This document shows, one piece after another, positions 27,030-34,900 of a DNA stretch of 64,000 bases. A program made the position numbers and the translations under genes. Source of the stretch: Arthrobacter sp. FW305-BF8 (GTDB lineage Bacteria > Actinomycetota > Actinomycetes > Actinomycetales > Micrococcaceae). The notes beneath the pieces were generated by a model. That model was not told where the DNA came from and ran no database searches. It was given only the letters and a program-made list of their open reading frames with translations. Position 1 is the stretch's first letter; each line of letters opens with the position of its first letter. The stretch is taken from NCBI RefSeq assembly GCF_021789315.1, contig NZ_CP084561.1, positions 372,001-436,000 on the forward strand, in the 5' to 3' direction.

Positions 27030-28232
27030 GTGCAGCACCTTCCCAACACTGCAGGCGCCCCCGTCCCCTGCGGACCTGCTCCCAGCGGACCGATCCCCTG
27101 CGGACCTGCTCCCAGCGGACCTGCTCCCAGCGGACCGATCCCCAGCGGACGGCGGCGGCCAGGCCGGCTGGCTCCGGTTCTCGGCACGGCACGGAAAATG
27201 CTGCAGACTGCCCTGGCTGAAGCGGGTTACCCGGAACGGGTCCTGGTGGCGTGCAGCGGGGGCCCCGACTCCCTGGCCCTGGCCGCTGTGGCCGCCTACT
27301 TCGCCCGGCGCGGCCATGTGGATGGCCGGCCGGTGGCCGTGGGCGCGGTGGTGGTGGACCACCAGCTGCAGGCCGGTTCCTCCGACGTTGCCGCGAGAAC
27401 CGCTGAGACCCTGCGGGAGCTCGGCCTGGACCCGGTGCAGATCCGCACGGTCGACGTCGCTTCCACCGGTTTCGGACCGGAAGCCGCAGCCCGCGATGCC
27501 CGCCACGCCGCACTCGACGCGGCGGCGGGGGAATGGGGAGCCGGCGCCATCCTGCTGGGGCACACCCTCGACGACCAGGCGGAGCAGGTGCTGCTGGGCT
27601 TGGCCCGGGGCTCGGGCACACGGTCCCTGGCCGGCATGCGGCCTGTCCGGGGGAAGCTGCTCCGGCCGTTCCTGGGCCTGCGCAGGGCAGACACCCTGGA
27701 AATTTGCCGCGCAGAGGAACTGGACGCCTGGCTTGACCCCAGCAATGCCGATCCCGCCTTCGCCCGCTCGCGGACCAGGGTGGAGGTCATGCCGGTGCTG
27801 GAGGAAAAACTCGGCCCGGGGGTGGCAGAATCCCTGGCCCGCACGGCTGCCATCCTGCAGCTGGATGCCGACTATCTGGAGGACGTGGCCAACAGCACTT
27901 ACGCCTCGCTCGTTGAGCACGATGGCCCGGACGCCAGCCTCCCGGAGGCTGCCCTGACTGAACTGGCCCCGGCCATCAGGTTCCGGGTGATCGCGAAGGC
28001 CGCTGCCGGCGTCGGCGGCCAGCAGCCCAGCTATCAGCGCCTTTTGGCGGCGGAAGCACTGCTGCGGCGGAAGGGCTCGGCAGGTCCGGTGGAACTGCCC
28101 GGCGGGGTCAGCGTGTACCGTCTCTCGCTGGCCGAGCTGCAGGACCGCGAGCGTGCCCAGGGGCAGGGCGGGGCGGACGGCGTTCCCCGCGAGGCCGCCC
28201 GCTGTGGGAAGCTTGTATTCCGGCTTCATTAA
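27030..28232 (+). CDS. tilS: tRNA(Ile)-lysidine synthase
   Basis: Modifies the C34 wobble base of tRNA-Ile(CAU) to lysidine, using ATP and lysine; essential for AUA decoding. 400 aa from the GTG at 27030. The PP-loop SGGPDS is at 76-81, followed by the HTLDDQAEQVLLGLARGSG (shown in part) active-site motif and the GMRPVRGKLLRPFL segment. The first ~45 residues are an unusual Gly/Pro/Ser repeat made by 15-bp DNA tandem units. The true start may lie after this repeat, but no good candidate with a ribosome-binding site is seen. It begins six bases after the DUF2342 stop, so translational coupling is likely. Confidence 0.93.
   Translation: MQHLPNTAGAPVPCGPAPSGPIPCGPAPSGPAPSGPIPSGRRRPGRLAPVLGTARKMLQTALAEAGYPERVLVACSGGPDSLALAAVAAYFARRGHVDGRPVAVGAVVVDHQLQAGSSDVAARTAETLRELGLDPVQIRTVDVASTGFGPEAAARDARHAALDAAAGEWGAGAILLGHTLDDQAEQVLLGLARGSGTRSLAGMRPVRGKLLRPFLGLRRADTLEICRAEELDAWLDPSNADPAFARSRTRVEVMPVLEEKLGPGVAESLARTAAILQLDADYLEDVANSTYASLVEHDGPDASLPEAALTELAPAIRFRVIAKAAAGVGGQQPSYQRLLAAEALLRRKGSAGPVELPGGVSVYRLSLAELQDRERAQGQGGADGVPREAARCGKLVFRLH
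27066..27155 (+). repeat. Six 15-bp tandem units at the start of tilS
   Basis: Units of type CCCnGCGGACnnnnn run from 27066, in the order A-B-A-C-B-partial. They encode GPAPS, GPIPC and related pentapeptides in frame. Confidence 0.85.
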
Positions 28233-28276
28233 CCGTCCCGCAAATAGTCGCACCCGCATCTACACAGGAGCAATTG

Positions 28277-28828
28277 GTGGATTCATCCGACGTCCAGGCA
28301 GACCTCAAGCACGTTCTCTACACCAAGGAACAGATCCAGCAGCGCATCACCGAGCTCGCGGCGCAGATCGACAAGGACTACGAAGGCCGTGAAATCCTCA
28401 TCGTGGGCGTGCTCAAGGGCGCGGTCATGGTCATGGCGGACCTTGCACGAGCACTGCACAGCCACATCTCCATGGACTGGATGGCCGTCTCCTCCTACGG
28501 TTCCGGCACGCAGTCCTCTGGCGTGGTGCGCATCCTCAAGGACCTGGACACGGACCTGATGGGCAAGGACGTGCTCATTGTTGAGGACATCATCGACTCC
28601 GGCCTTACGCTGTCCTGGCTGAAGACCAACCTCGAATCCCGCGGCACCGCGTCGGTGGAAATCTGCACCGCCTTCCGCAAGCCGACCGCCGCCAAGGTGG
28701 AGATCGACGTCAAGTACGTCGGCTACGACATCCCCAACGAGTTCGTGGTGGGCTACGGCCTGGACTACGCCGAAAAGTACCGCAACCTGGACTTCGTGGG
28801 CACCCTGGCCCCGCACGTCTACGAGTAA
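28277..28828 (+). CDS. hpt: Hypoxanthine phosphoribosyltransferase
   Basis: Salvages hypoxanthine and guanine to IMP and GMP using PRPP; cytosolic, 183 aa. The PRPP motif VLIVEDIIDSGLTLSW lies near residues 96-111. The ILIVGVLKGAVMVMADL and MDWMAVSSYGSGT segments are typical. GTG at 28277 is chosen over TTG at 28274 because AGGAG is six bases away. tilS and hpt are a conserved actinobacterial pair. A strong hairpin (28879-28921) follows about 50 bp after the stop, embedded in a repeated element. Confidence 0.96.
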   Translation: MDSSDVQADLKHVLYTKEQIQQRITELAAQIDKDYEGREILIVGVLKGAVMVMADLARALHSHISMDWMAVSSYGSGTQSSGVVRILKDLDTDLMGKDVLIVEDIIDSGLTLSWLKTNLESRGTASVEICTAFRKPTAAKVEIDVKYVGYDIPNEFVVGYGLDYAEKYRNLDFVGTLAPHVYE

Positions 28829-28851
28829 AACGCCTGCCGCACAACGCGGCT

Positions 28852-29045
28852 CCGCATTTTGCACCGCTTTCGCTGACCGCGCCGCCGTTGAGCCCTGAAA
28901 CCACGGGCTCGACGGCGGCGCGAGCCGCTTAAAGAGGTGCAGAAACGTGGGTCCGCGGGCCCGGATTAACTCCCACCGGGAGCCTGGCCCGGCGATCCCG
29001 CGGGACTGGTTTCCGGGCAGTCCTGAAAGCGGTGCAGAAATGTGG
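28852..29045. repeat. Three copies of a 20-bp element around the hpt terminator
   Basis: Consensus AAAGnGGTGCAGAAAnGTGG. An inverted, slightly diverged copy is at 28852-28871. Direct copies are at 28931-28950 and 29026-29045. The first two flank the terminator hairpin and can pair to extend it. Confidence 0.65.
28879..28921 (+). terminator. Hairpin terminator after hpt
   Basis: A 17-bp stem with one G-T pair (arms 28879-28895 and 28905-28921) and a 9-base loop TGAAACCAC. No T-run is present. Confidence 0.65.
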
Positions 29046-29112
29046 CGGCACAGCCAGGTGGGGGCGCATCCCCGCCCCCACCAGCCACTACGCCCTGAGG
29101 GAACTTTTGTAT

Positions 29113-29144
29113 TACACCGTGCGTGAATTACTCCTGACGGTGTA
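29113..29144 (+). promoter_or_regulatory. TACACCGT...ACGGTGTA inverted repeat upstream of ftsH
   Basis: Perfect 8-bp arms 16 bases apart in an AT-rich stretch about 90 bp before the ATG. It is a plausible operator in the ftsH promoter region. It does not match the HAIR, CIRCE or ClgR motifs I know. Confidence 0.4.
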
Positions 29145-29201
29145 TAGCTAGAAGCGACGCAGCACCACACGCGCGCAGTCCTCGCGCCGTGCAGCACTAC
29201 C

Positions 29202-29224
29202 AGGAGGGACGGGGCCAGCCCCCG
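29202..29224 (+). promoter_or_regulatory. ftsH ribosome-binding site followed by a short hairpin
   Basis: AGGAGGG (29202-29208) is 21 bases from the ATG, too far for normal initiation. CGGGG and CCCCG (29210-29214, 29220-29224) form a hairpin between them. Folding it leaves about six bases between site and start. Confidence 0.5.
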
Positions 29225-29229
29225 AACAG

Positions 29230-31296
29230 ATGAAAGCTAAGAGTTTCTTCAAGGGCCCGGGCATTTGGATCATTGTGGTGGTCGGCATGCTCCTGCTGGC
29301 CTTTGCAACGTTGGCTCCGGGCGGCTCGACGCGCATCGACACGCAGCCGGGCCTCGAGCTCCTCGCCCAGAGCGGCAAGGTGGAACAGGCCAAGATCTTC
29401 GACGGCGAAAACCGCGTCGACCTGGTACTGAAAGACAACCTCGTCATCGACGGCCAGGACAAGGGCAAGAACGTCCAGTTCTTCTTCGTCAATGACCGCG
29501 GCCCGGACGTCGTCAAGGCCGTGACTGCTGCCAACCCCTCCAAGGGCTACACGGACCAGCCGGTGGAGAGCAACTGGCTCTCGGGACTCTTCTCGCTGCT
29601 GGTGCCGGTGCTGCTGCTCGGCGTCCTGTTCTGGTTCCTGCTGTCCCGCATGCAGGGCGGCGGCTCCAAGGTCATGCAGTTCGGCAAGTCCAAGGCCAAG
29701 ATGGTCAGCAAGGACATGCCGCAGGTGACCTTCGCTGACGTCGCCGGTGCAGACGAAGCCGTCGAGGAACTGCAGGAAATTAAGGAGTTCCTGCAGGAGC
29801 CAGCCAAGTTCCAGGCTGTCGGCGCCAAGATCCCCAAGGGCGTGCTGCTCTACGGCCCTCCGGGCACCGGCAAGACCCTGCTGGCCCGCGCCGTCGCAGG
29901 CGAGGCCGGCGTCCCGTTCTTCTCCATCTCGGGCTCGGACTTCGTGGAAATGTTCGTCGGTGTTGGTGCGTCCCGCGTCCGCGACCTCTTCGAGCAGGCC
30001 AAGTCCAACTCGCCCGCCATCATCTTCGTCGACGAAATCGACGCCGTCGGCCGCCACCGCGGTGCCGGCGTGGGTGGCGGCAACGACGAACGCGAGCAGA
30101 CCCTCAACCAGCTTCTCGTTGAGATGGACGGCTTCGATGTCAAGACCAATGTCATCCTGATCGCGGCCACCAACCGGCCCGACGTGCTGGACCCGGCTCT
30201 GCTGCGTCCTGGCCGCTTCGACCGCCAGGTCTCCGTGGAAGCCCCGGACCTGATCGGGCGCGACCAGATCCTGCAGGTCCACGCCAAGGGCAAGCCCATG
30301 GCCTCCACCGTGGACCTGAAGGCCGTGGCCAAAAAGACCCCCGGCTACACGGGTGCAGACCTGGCCAACGTGCTCAACGAAGCTGCGCTGCTGACCGCCC
30401 GCTCCAACGCCAACCTGATTGACGACCGCGCACTGGACGAAGCGATCGACCGCGTCATGGCCGGCCCGCAGAAGCGCAGCCGCGTCATGAAGGAGCACGA
30501 GCGTAAGATCACCGCGTACCACGAAGGCGGCCACGCCCTGGTGGCCGCGGCGCTGCGCAACTCTGCGCCGGTCACCAAGATCACCATTCTGCCCCGCGGC
30601 CGTGCCCTGGGCTACACCATGGTGGTCCCGGAAAACGACAAGTACTCCGTCACCCGCAACGAGCTCCTGGACCAGATGGCGTACGCCATGGGCGGCCGCG
30701 TGGCCGAGGAAATCGTCTTCCATGATCCGTCCACGGGCGCCTCGAATGACATCGAAAAGGCCACCTCCACGGCCCGCCAGATGGTCACGCAGTACGGCAT
30801 GAGCGAACGGGTGGGTGCCGTGCGCCTGGGCCAGGGCGGCGGCGAGCCGTTCCTGGGCCGCGACGCGAGCCACGAGCGCAATTACTCCGACCAGATCGCC
30901 TACATCGTGGATGAGGAGGTCCGCCGCCTGATCGACCAGGCCCATGACGAGGCCTACGCCATCCTCACCGAGAACCGGGACGTCCTGGACCGGCTGGCCC
31001 TGGAACTCCTGGAACGGGAAACCCTGAACCAGGCCGAAATCGCCGACGTCTTCCGCGACATCCGCAAGCGCGACTTCCGCGAGGTCTGGCTGTCCAAGGA
31101 AACCCGTCCGGTGCAGACTGCCGGTCCTGTGGAGTCCCGGCAGGAACGTGCCGAACGCGAGGCCCAGGAAGAAGCCAAGGAAGCCCGCCTCGAGGAACCG
31201 CTGGACGCGATTCCGCCGCACCCCCAGGGAGTTCCGGAGGATGCCTCCTTCCAGAGCGGAGTAACGGAAGCGGGACCAGACGGCCACCGCGGCTAA
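29230..31296 (+). CDS. ftsH: ATP-dependent membrane zinc metalloprotease FtsH
   Basis: Membrane-anchored AAA+ protease that degrades unassembled membrane proteins and some regulators. 688 aa. TM1 is near residues 10-28 and TM2 about 112-137, with a periplasmic domain between. Walker A is GPPGTGKT (209-216), followed by Walker B FVDEIDAVGRHRG and the second region of homology. The zinc-binding HEGGH is at 431-435. The C-terminal ~60 residues are charged and disordered. No good Shine-Dalgarno lies directly before the ATG; the nearest is separated by a small hairpin. FtsH directly precedes folE as in mycobacteria. Confidence 0.97.
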   Translation: MKAKSFFKGPGIWIIVVVGMLLLAFATLAPGGSTRIDTQPGLELLAQSGKVEQAKIFDGENRVDLVLKDNLVIDGQDKGKNVQFFFVNDRGPDVVKAVTAANPSKGYTDQPVESNWLSGLFSLLVPVLLLGVLFWFLLSRMQGGGSKVMQFGKSKAKMVSKDMPQVTFADVAGADEAVEELQEIKEFLQEPAKFQAVGAKIPKGVLLYGPPGTGKTLLARAVAGEAGVPFFSISGSDFVEMFVGVGASRVRDLFEQAKSNSPAIIFVDEIDAVGRHRGAGVGGGNDEREQTLNQLLVEMDGFDVKTNVILIAATNRPDVLDPALLRPGRFDRQVSVEAPDLIGRDQILQVHAKGKPMASTVDLKAVAKKTPGYTGADLANVLNEAALLTARSNANLIDDRALDEAIDRVMAGPQKRSRVMKEHERKITAYHEGGHALVAAALRNSAPVTKITILPRGRALGYTMVVPENDKYSVTRNELLDQMAYAMGGRVAEEIVFHDPSTGASNDIEKATSTARQMVTQYGMSERVGAVRLGQGGGEPFLGRDASHERNYSDQIAYIVDEEVRRLIDQAHDEAYAILTENRDVLDRLALELLERETLNQAEIADVFRDIRKRDFREVWLSKETRPVQTAGPVESRQERAEREAQEEAKEARLEEPLDAIPPHPQGVPEDASFQSGVTEAGPDGHRG

Positions 31297-31299
31297 GCT
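31294..31299 (+). promoter_or_regulatory. -10 box TAAGCT, leaderless promoter of folE
   Basis: TAAGCT overlaps the ftsH stop codon and lies seven bases before the GTG at 31307. The folate genes may thus have a promoter of their own. Confidence 0.45.
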
Positions 31300-31306
31300 C
31301 TTTGGT

Positions 31307-31945
31307 GTGACTCACTTCGACGACGACGACCTCACCGCCACCGCCGACCATTCGGCGGCGGGCGGATCGGGCCACCACCCCAAGGTGGACAAGCCCCGGA
31401 TAGAAGCAGCCGTGCGGGAAATCCTGCTGGCCATAGGCGAGGACCCGGACCGCGGCGGGCTGCAGGACACGCCCAAGCGCGTGGCCAAGGCTTATGCCGA
31501 GGTGTTTGCCGGCCTGCATCAGGACCCGGGCAGCGTGCTCGGCACCACGTTCGACCTCGACCACGAGGAACTCGTGCTGGTGAAGGACATCCCGTTCTAC
31601 TCCACCTGCGAGCACCACCTGGTTCCGTTCCACGGCGTCGCGCATGTGGGGTACATCCCCTCGCACGACGGCAGGGTTACGGGCCTGAGCAAGCTGGCAC
31701 GCTTGGTGGACATTTACGCCCGCCGCCCGCAGGTGCAGGAGCGCCTCACCACCCAGATCGTCGAAGCGCTGGTCACATTCCTCAAGCCGCGCGGAGCCAT
31801 TGTGGTGGTGGAATGCGAACACATGTGCATGTCCATGCGCGGCATCCGCAAGCCCGGAGCCAAAACCGTCACAAGCGCGGTTCGCGGGCAACTTCATGAC
31901 CCGGCCACCCGTGCCGAAGCCATGAGCCTCATACTCGGAAGGTAA
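31307..31945 (+). CDS. folE: GTP cyclohydrolase I
   Basis: First step of folate synthesis: GTP to 7,8-dihydroneopterin triphosphate. 212 aa. A Gly/His-rich N-terminus of about 25 residues precedes the catalytic core. Zinc ligands are the Cys and His of STCEHHLVPF and the Cys of VECEHMCMSMRG. GLSKLARLVDIYARRPQVQERLT (shown in part) is the signature helix. The GTG start has no Shine-Dalgarno but a leaderless-type -10. First gene of folE-folP-folB-folK. Confidence 0.96.
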   Translation: MTHFDDDDLTATADHSAAGGSGHHPKVDKPRIEAAVREILLAIGEDPDRGGLQDTPKRVAKAYAEVFAGLHQDPGSVLGTTFDLDHEELVLVKDIPFYSTCEHHLVPFHGVAHVGYIPSHDGRVTGLSKLARLVDIYARRPQVQERLTTQIVEALVTFLKPRGAIVVVECEHMCMSMRGIRKPGAKTVTSAVRGQLHDPATRAEAMSLILGR

Positions 31946-31955
31946 AAAACAGACT

Positions 31956-32876
31956 ATGGATTCCCTAGCTGCAGCACCTGGAACCGGACCCGCAACTTCA
32001 CCCCTGCCCATCCTGCGCAAACCGCGGCCGGCAGCGAAGTTCGACGACCTGCCCACCGACCGCACGCTCGTCATGGGCATCCTCAACGTCACCCCGGACT
32101 CGTTCAGCGACGGCGGCAAGCACGCGACGGCGGACACCGCCATCGCCGCGGGCCTCCGGATGTTCTACGCGGGAGCCGACATCATCGACGTCGGCGGGGA
32201 ATCCACCCGCCCCGGCGCGGAGGAAGTCAGCCCCGAGGAGGAGCAGCGGCGGGTGGTGCCTGTCATCGCAGCCCTCGTGAAGGCCGGCGCCCTGGTCAGC
32301 ATCGACACCACCCACGTCTCCACTGCCGAGGCCGCGCTGAATGCCGGAGCGGCGATCATCAACGACATCTCCGGCCTCAGCATCGAACCCGGCATGGCCG
32401 AGCTCGTGGCGAAGACCAAGGTGCCGTATGTCCTGACCCACCGCCGTGGGGACGCCAAGACCATGACGTCCCTGACGGAGTACGACGACGTCGCGGACGA
32501 CGTCGTCTCCGAACTGAACGGCGTCCGCGACAAGCTGTACGCGGCCGGCGTCCTGCCCGAGCAGATCATCGTGGACCCGGGCATCGGGTTCTCGAAAACT
32601 GACGTGCAGAACTGGGAACTGCTGCGGAACCTGGACCGGCTCGATGCCATGGGCCACAAGGTGCTGGTGGGTGCGTCCCGCAAGCGCTTCCTGGGTACCC
32701 TGCTGACGGTCGCCGGCAAGGCGGCTCTCCCGGAAGAGCGCGACGCCGCCACGGCCGCCATCACTGCCATCAGCGCCGCCCGTGGCGCGTGGGCCGTGCG
32801 CGTGCACGACGTCGGATCCAGCCTTGACGCTGTGAAGGTCGCCGCCCGCATGTCCTCCCCGGACCACGGCAGCTGA
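31956..32876 (+). CDS. folP: Dihydropteroate synthase
   Basis: Condenses p-aminobenzoate with dihydropterin pyrophosphate; the sulfonamide target. 306 aa, with about 30 extra hydrophilic residues before the core. Signature 1 is MGILNVTPDSFSDGGKH, signature 2 IIDVGGESTRPGAEEVSPEEE (shown in part). The pterin-binding DPGIGFSK and late GASRKRF motifs are intact. It starts ten bases after folE and is followed by folB at 24 bp, so one operon is likely. Confidence 0.96.
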   Translation: MDSLAAAPGTGPATSPLPILRKPRPAAKFDDLPTDRTLVMGILNVTPDSFSDGGKHATADTAIAAGLRMFYAGADIIDVGGESTRPGAEEVSPEEEQRRVVPVIAALVKAGALVSIDTTHVSTAEAALNAGAAIINDISGLSIEPGMAELVAKTKVPYVLTHRRGDAKTMTSLTEYDDVADDVVSELNGVRDKLYAAGVLPEQIIVDPGIGFSKTDVQNWELLRNLDRLDAMGHKVLVGASRKRFLGTLLTVAGKAALPEERDAATAAITAISAARGAWAVRVHDVGSSLDAVKVAARMSSPDHGS

Positions 32877-32900
32877 GCAGGAAGGCCGAGCAGAACCGCC

Positions 32901-33260
32901 ATGGACAGGATCTCGCTGACCGGTGTCACCGCCACCGGCTACCACGGGGTGTTTGATTTTGAGCGCCGCGAAGGCCAGCCGTTCGTTGTGGACGCCGTAC
33001 TGCATCTGGATTTCAGCCAGGCTGCGGCGTCGGACGACGTGCGCGATACCGCCCACTACGGCGAGGTGGCCGGACGGATCACCGACTGGATCACCGGCGA
33101 GCCCCTGAACCTGATAGAAGGACTGGCGGTGCGGATGGCCGAGGGCCTGCTCAAGGAGTTCAAAATCCAGGCCGTGGAGATCACGGTGCACAAGCCGAAG
33201 GCGCCCATCGAGGTGCCCTTCGGTGACGTCGCCGTCAGCGTCTTCCGGGAGCGGCCATGA
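32901..33260 (+). CDS. folB: Dihydroneopterin aldolase
   Basis: Converts dihydroneopterin to 6-hydroxymethyl-dihydropterin. 119 aa, the usual length. The start MDRISLTGVTATGYHGVFDFERREGQ (shown whole only in part) contains the conserved GYHGV and the catalytic Glu; Lys in the VHKPKAPIEVPFGDVAV segment is the family catalytic lysine. Its stop overlaps the folK start in ATGA, indicating translational coupling. Confidence 0.95.
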   Translation: MDRISLTGVTATGYHGVFDFERREGQPFVVDAVLHLDFSQAAASDDVRDTAHYGEVAGRITDWITGEPLNLIEGLAVRMAEGLLKEFKIQAVEITVHKPKAPIEVPFGDVAVSVFRERP

Positions 33261-33883
33261 ACCCGGCACCCGCACTGCATGAGAAGCCGGTCCATGAGAA
33301 GCCGATCCATGAGAAGCCGGTGCACGGGAAGGCGCCAGCCAAAACCGCCTACACACGCGCGGTGCTGGCGCTGGGCAGCAACCTCGGGGCGCGGAACGAG
33401 ACGCTGTCCGAGGCCGTGGCGGACCTTGTGGACCGCCCGGAGGTGCGGCTCCTGGCCGTCTCGCCCATAGTGCAGACCAAGGCCGTCGGCGGCCCCGCCG
33501 GGCAGCCGGACTTCCTCAACATGGTGATTTCGGTAGAAACCTCGCTGGAACCGCTCGCACTGCTCCGGCACTGCCAGTCAGTGGAGAACAAGCACCACCG
33601 TGTCCGTGAGGTCCACTGGGGTCCGCGCACGCTCGACGTCGACGTGATCGTCTACGGGGACGTCGAAAGTTCCGATCCTGTGCTGACCCTGCCTCACCCG
33701 TTCGCCGCTGTGCGGGCCTTCGTGCTTTATCCCTGGTCCCAGATGGACCCCTCAGCCACCCTGAACGGGCAGCCGGTGGGGGAGTTGGCGGCCAGGGCCG
33801 CCGATTTCCCGGACCTGAAGCCGTTCGACGGCTTCGGGGACTTCGACGGCGTGCCGGACGTCGGGGCGGTGGAGCAGCCGTGA
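33257..33883 (+). CDS. folK: 6-hydroxymethyl-7,8-dihydropterin pyrophosphokinase
   Basis: Transfers pyrophosphate from ATP to hydroxymethyl-dihydropterin. 208 aa. An odd N-terminal extension of about 28 residues with HEKPV/HEKPI repeats precedes the core, which starts at AVLALGSNLGARNETL. The signature VHWGPRTLDVDVIVYGD and the HPFAAVRAFVLYPW segment are intact. ATG 33257 overlaps the folB stop. The extension comes from a 15-bp tandem repeat and is not needed for the fold. Confidence 0.95.
   Translation: MNPAPALHEKPVHEKPIHEKPVHGKAPAKTAYTRAVLALGSNLGARNETLSEAVADLVDRPEVRLLAVSPIVQTKAVGGPAGQPDFLNMVISVETSLEPLALLRHCQSVENKHHRVREVHWGPRTLDVDVIVYGDVESSDPVLTLPHPFAAVRAFVLYPWSQMDPSATLNGQPVGELAARAADFPDLKPFDGFGDFDGVPDVGAVEQP
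33278..33337 (+). repeat. 15-bp tandem repeat at the start of folK
   Basis: CATGAGAAGCCGGTC and close variants occur at 33278, 33293 and 33308, with a decayed fourth unit to 33337. They encode HEKPV-type pentapeptides. Confidence 0.85.
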
Positions 33884-34407
33884 AACCCGTGAGCCCGCTG
33901 CTGCTCGCCGTCGTGGGCCTGGCCCTTGCAGTCGCCGGCTGGTCCGCTGCCGTCCTGACCGTCCGCTACGGCATGGCCACACCGGTCCTGCCGGCCACGG
34001 CGCTGGTCACCATGGGCGTGATCGTGGCACTGACCCTGGTGCTGGGCATCCGCGTGCTCCGCTGGCGGAACGGCAAAAAGAAGAAAATGCTGAACCCCAT
34101 CCTGGCGGCGTGGACGCTGGTCCTCGCCCAGGCCTGTGCCTACACCGGCGCGATGCTGCTGGGCTGGCACGCCGGGATCTTCCTGGACCAGCTGCGGTTC
34201 TGGAGCATCCGCAGCGGGCTGGACGTCACTTGGCTCGCCCTCGGCATGGCCGGCGGCGGGTTGGTCATGATCGTGGTGGGGCTCGTCGTCGAACGCTTCT
34301 GCAAAATCCCGCCGGAGGACGGCGAGACGGACGCCGCAGAGGGCCTGCCGGGCCAAGGCAGGGGCAAGGCCAAGGGGGAAGGCGAGTATGCCTACCGCGG
34401 CGATTGA
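33880..34407 (+). CDS. DUF3180 membrane protein
   Basis: 175-aa inner-membrane protein with four hydrophobic helices: residues 6-28, 38-58, 75-95 and 108-132. A basic GKKKKML loop lies after helix 2, and the C-terminus is charged and cytosolic. It matches the actinobacterial DUF3180 family, which follows folK in many genomes; no function is established. The GTG start overlaps the folK stop by four bases. Possible folate-pathway or envelope role by context only. Confidence 0.85.
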   Translation: MKPVSPLLLAVVGLALAVAGWSAAVLTVRYGMATPVLPATALVTMGVIVALTLVLGIRVLRWRNGKKKKMLNPILAAWTLVLAQACAYTGAMLLGWHAGIFLDQLRFWSIRSGLDVTWLALGMAGGGLVMIVVGLVVERFCKIPPEDGETDAAEGLPGQGRGKAKGEGEYAYRGD

Positions 34408-34900
34408 TCCCCCCGGGATCACCTGGCTGCGCGTGTCCCCGAAATACGTCACCGTCCGGCTTGTGGAGTGGGCCCTCGGCAACCTGGTGATGGTGGCCGT
34501 GCTGAGCCTGCCGCTGGTGTTTGTCCGGCTCGGCTGGTGGCGGTGGCCGCCGCTCTGGCTGGCCATTGGCCTTCCGGCTTTCATGCTGCTGCTGGCGCTG
34601 TGGCGGCTGGTCCTGATCCCGCGGCAGGTGCGGGCCATCGGCTACGCCGAGCGCGAGGACGACCTCCTCATCCGCGGCGGCATCTTCTTCCAGCGCGTCA
34701 TGGTGGTGCCGTACGGCCGGATGCAGTACGTGGACATCAGTGCCGGGCCGGTGGAACGCGGGCTGGGCCTGTGCACCCTGAAGCTGCATACGGCATCCGC
34801 CGGAACCAACGCCGGCATCCCCGGACTTCCTGCCGCGGAAGGCGCCCGGCTCAGGGAACAGCTCTCGGCACGCGGCGAAGCCAGGCTGGCCGGGCTGTGA
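34388..34900 (+). CDS. PH-domain (bPH2/YdbS-like) membrane protein, first of pair
   Basis: 170 aa. Two hydrophobic helices near residues 30-50 and 55-75, then a bacterial PH domain (DUF304 type) with EDDLLIRGGIFFQRVMVVPYGRMQYVDISAGPVERGLGL (shown in part), the family signature. It resembles Bacillus YdbS, which is paired with the larger YdbT exactly as here. The start overlaps the DUF3180 gene by 20 bp, and its stop overlaps the next start in GTGA. Role unknown; YdbST has been linked to envelope stress and bacteriocin resistance. Confidence 0.88.
   Translation: MPTAAIDPPGITWLRVSPKYVTVRLVEWALGNLVMVAVLSLPLVFVRLGWWRWPPLWLAIGLPAFMLLLALWRLVLIPRQVRAIGYAEREDDLLIRGGIFFQRVMVVPYGRMQYVDISAGPVERGLGLCTLKLHTASAGTNAGIPGLPAAEGARLREQLSARGEARLAGL

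Larger units (their letters stand above)
28829..29229. other. Gene-free 401-bp region between hpt and ftsH
   Basis: It holds the hpt terminator, three copies of a 20-bp element (28852-28871 inverted, 28931-28950 and 29026-29045 direct), an 8-bp inverted repeat in the ftsH promoter region (29113-29144) and the ftsH translation leader. No open frame in it has coding character. Confidence 0.7.

Noticed and set aside
28829..29229. Riboswitch in the hpt-ftsH spacer
   Set aside because: No consensus core of any known class could be recognised. The structure is explained by the terminator and the repeated element.
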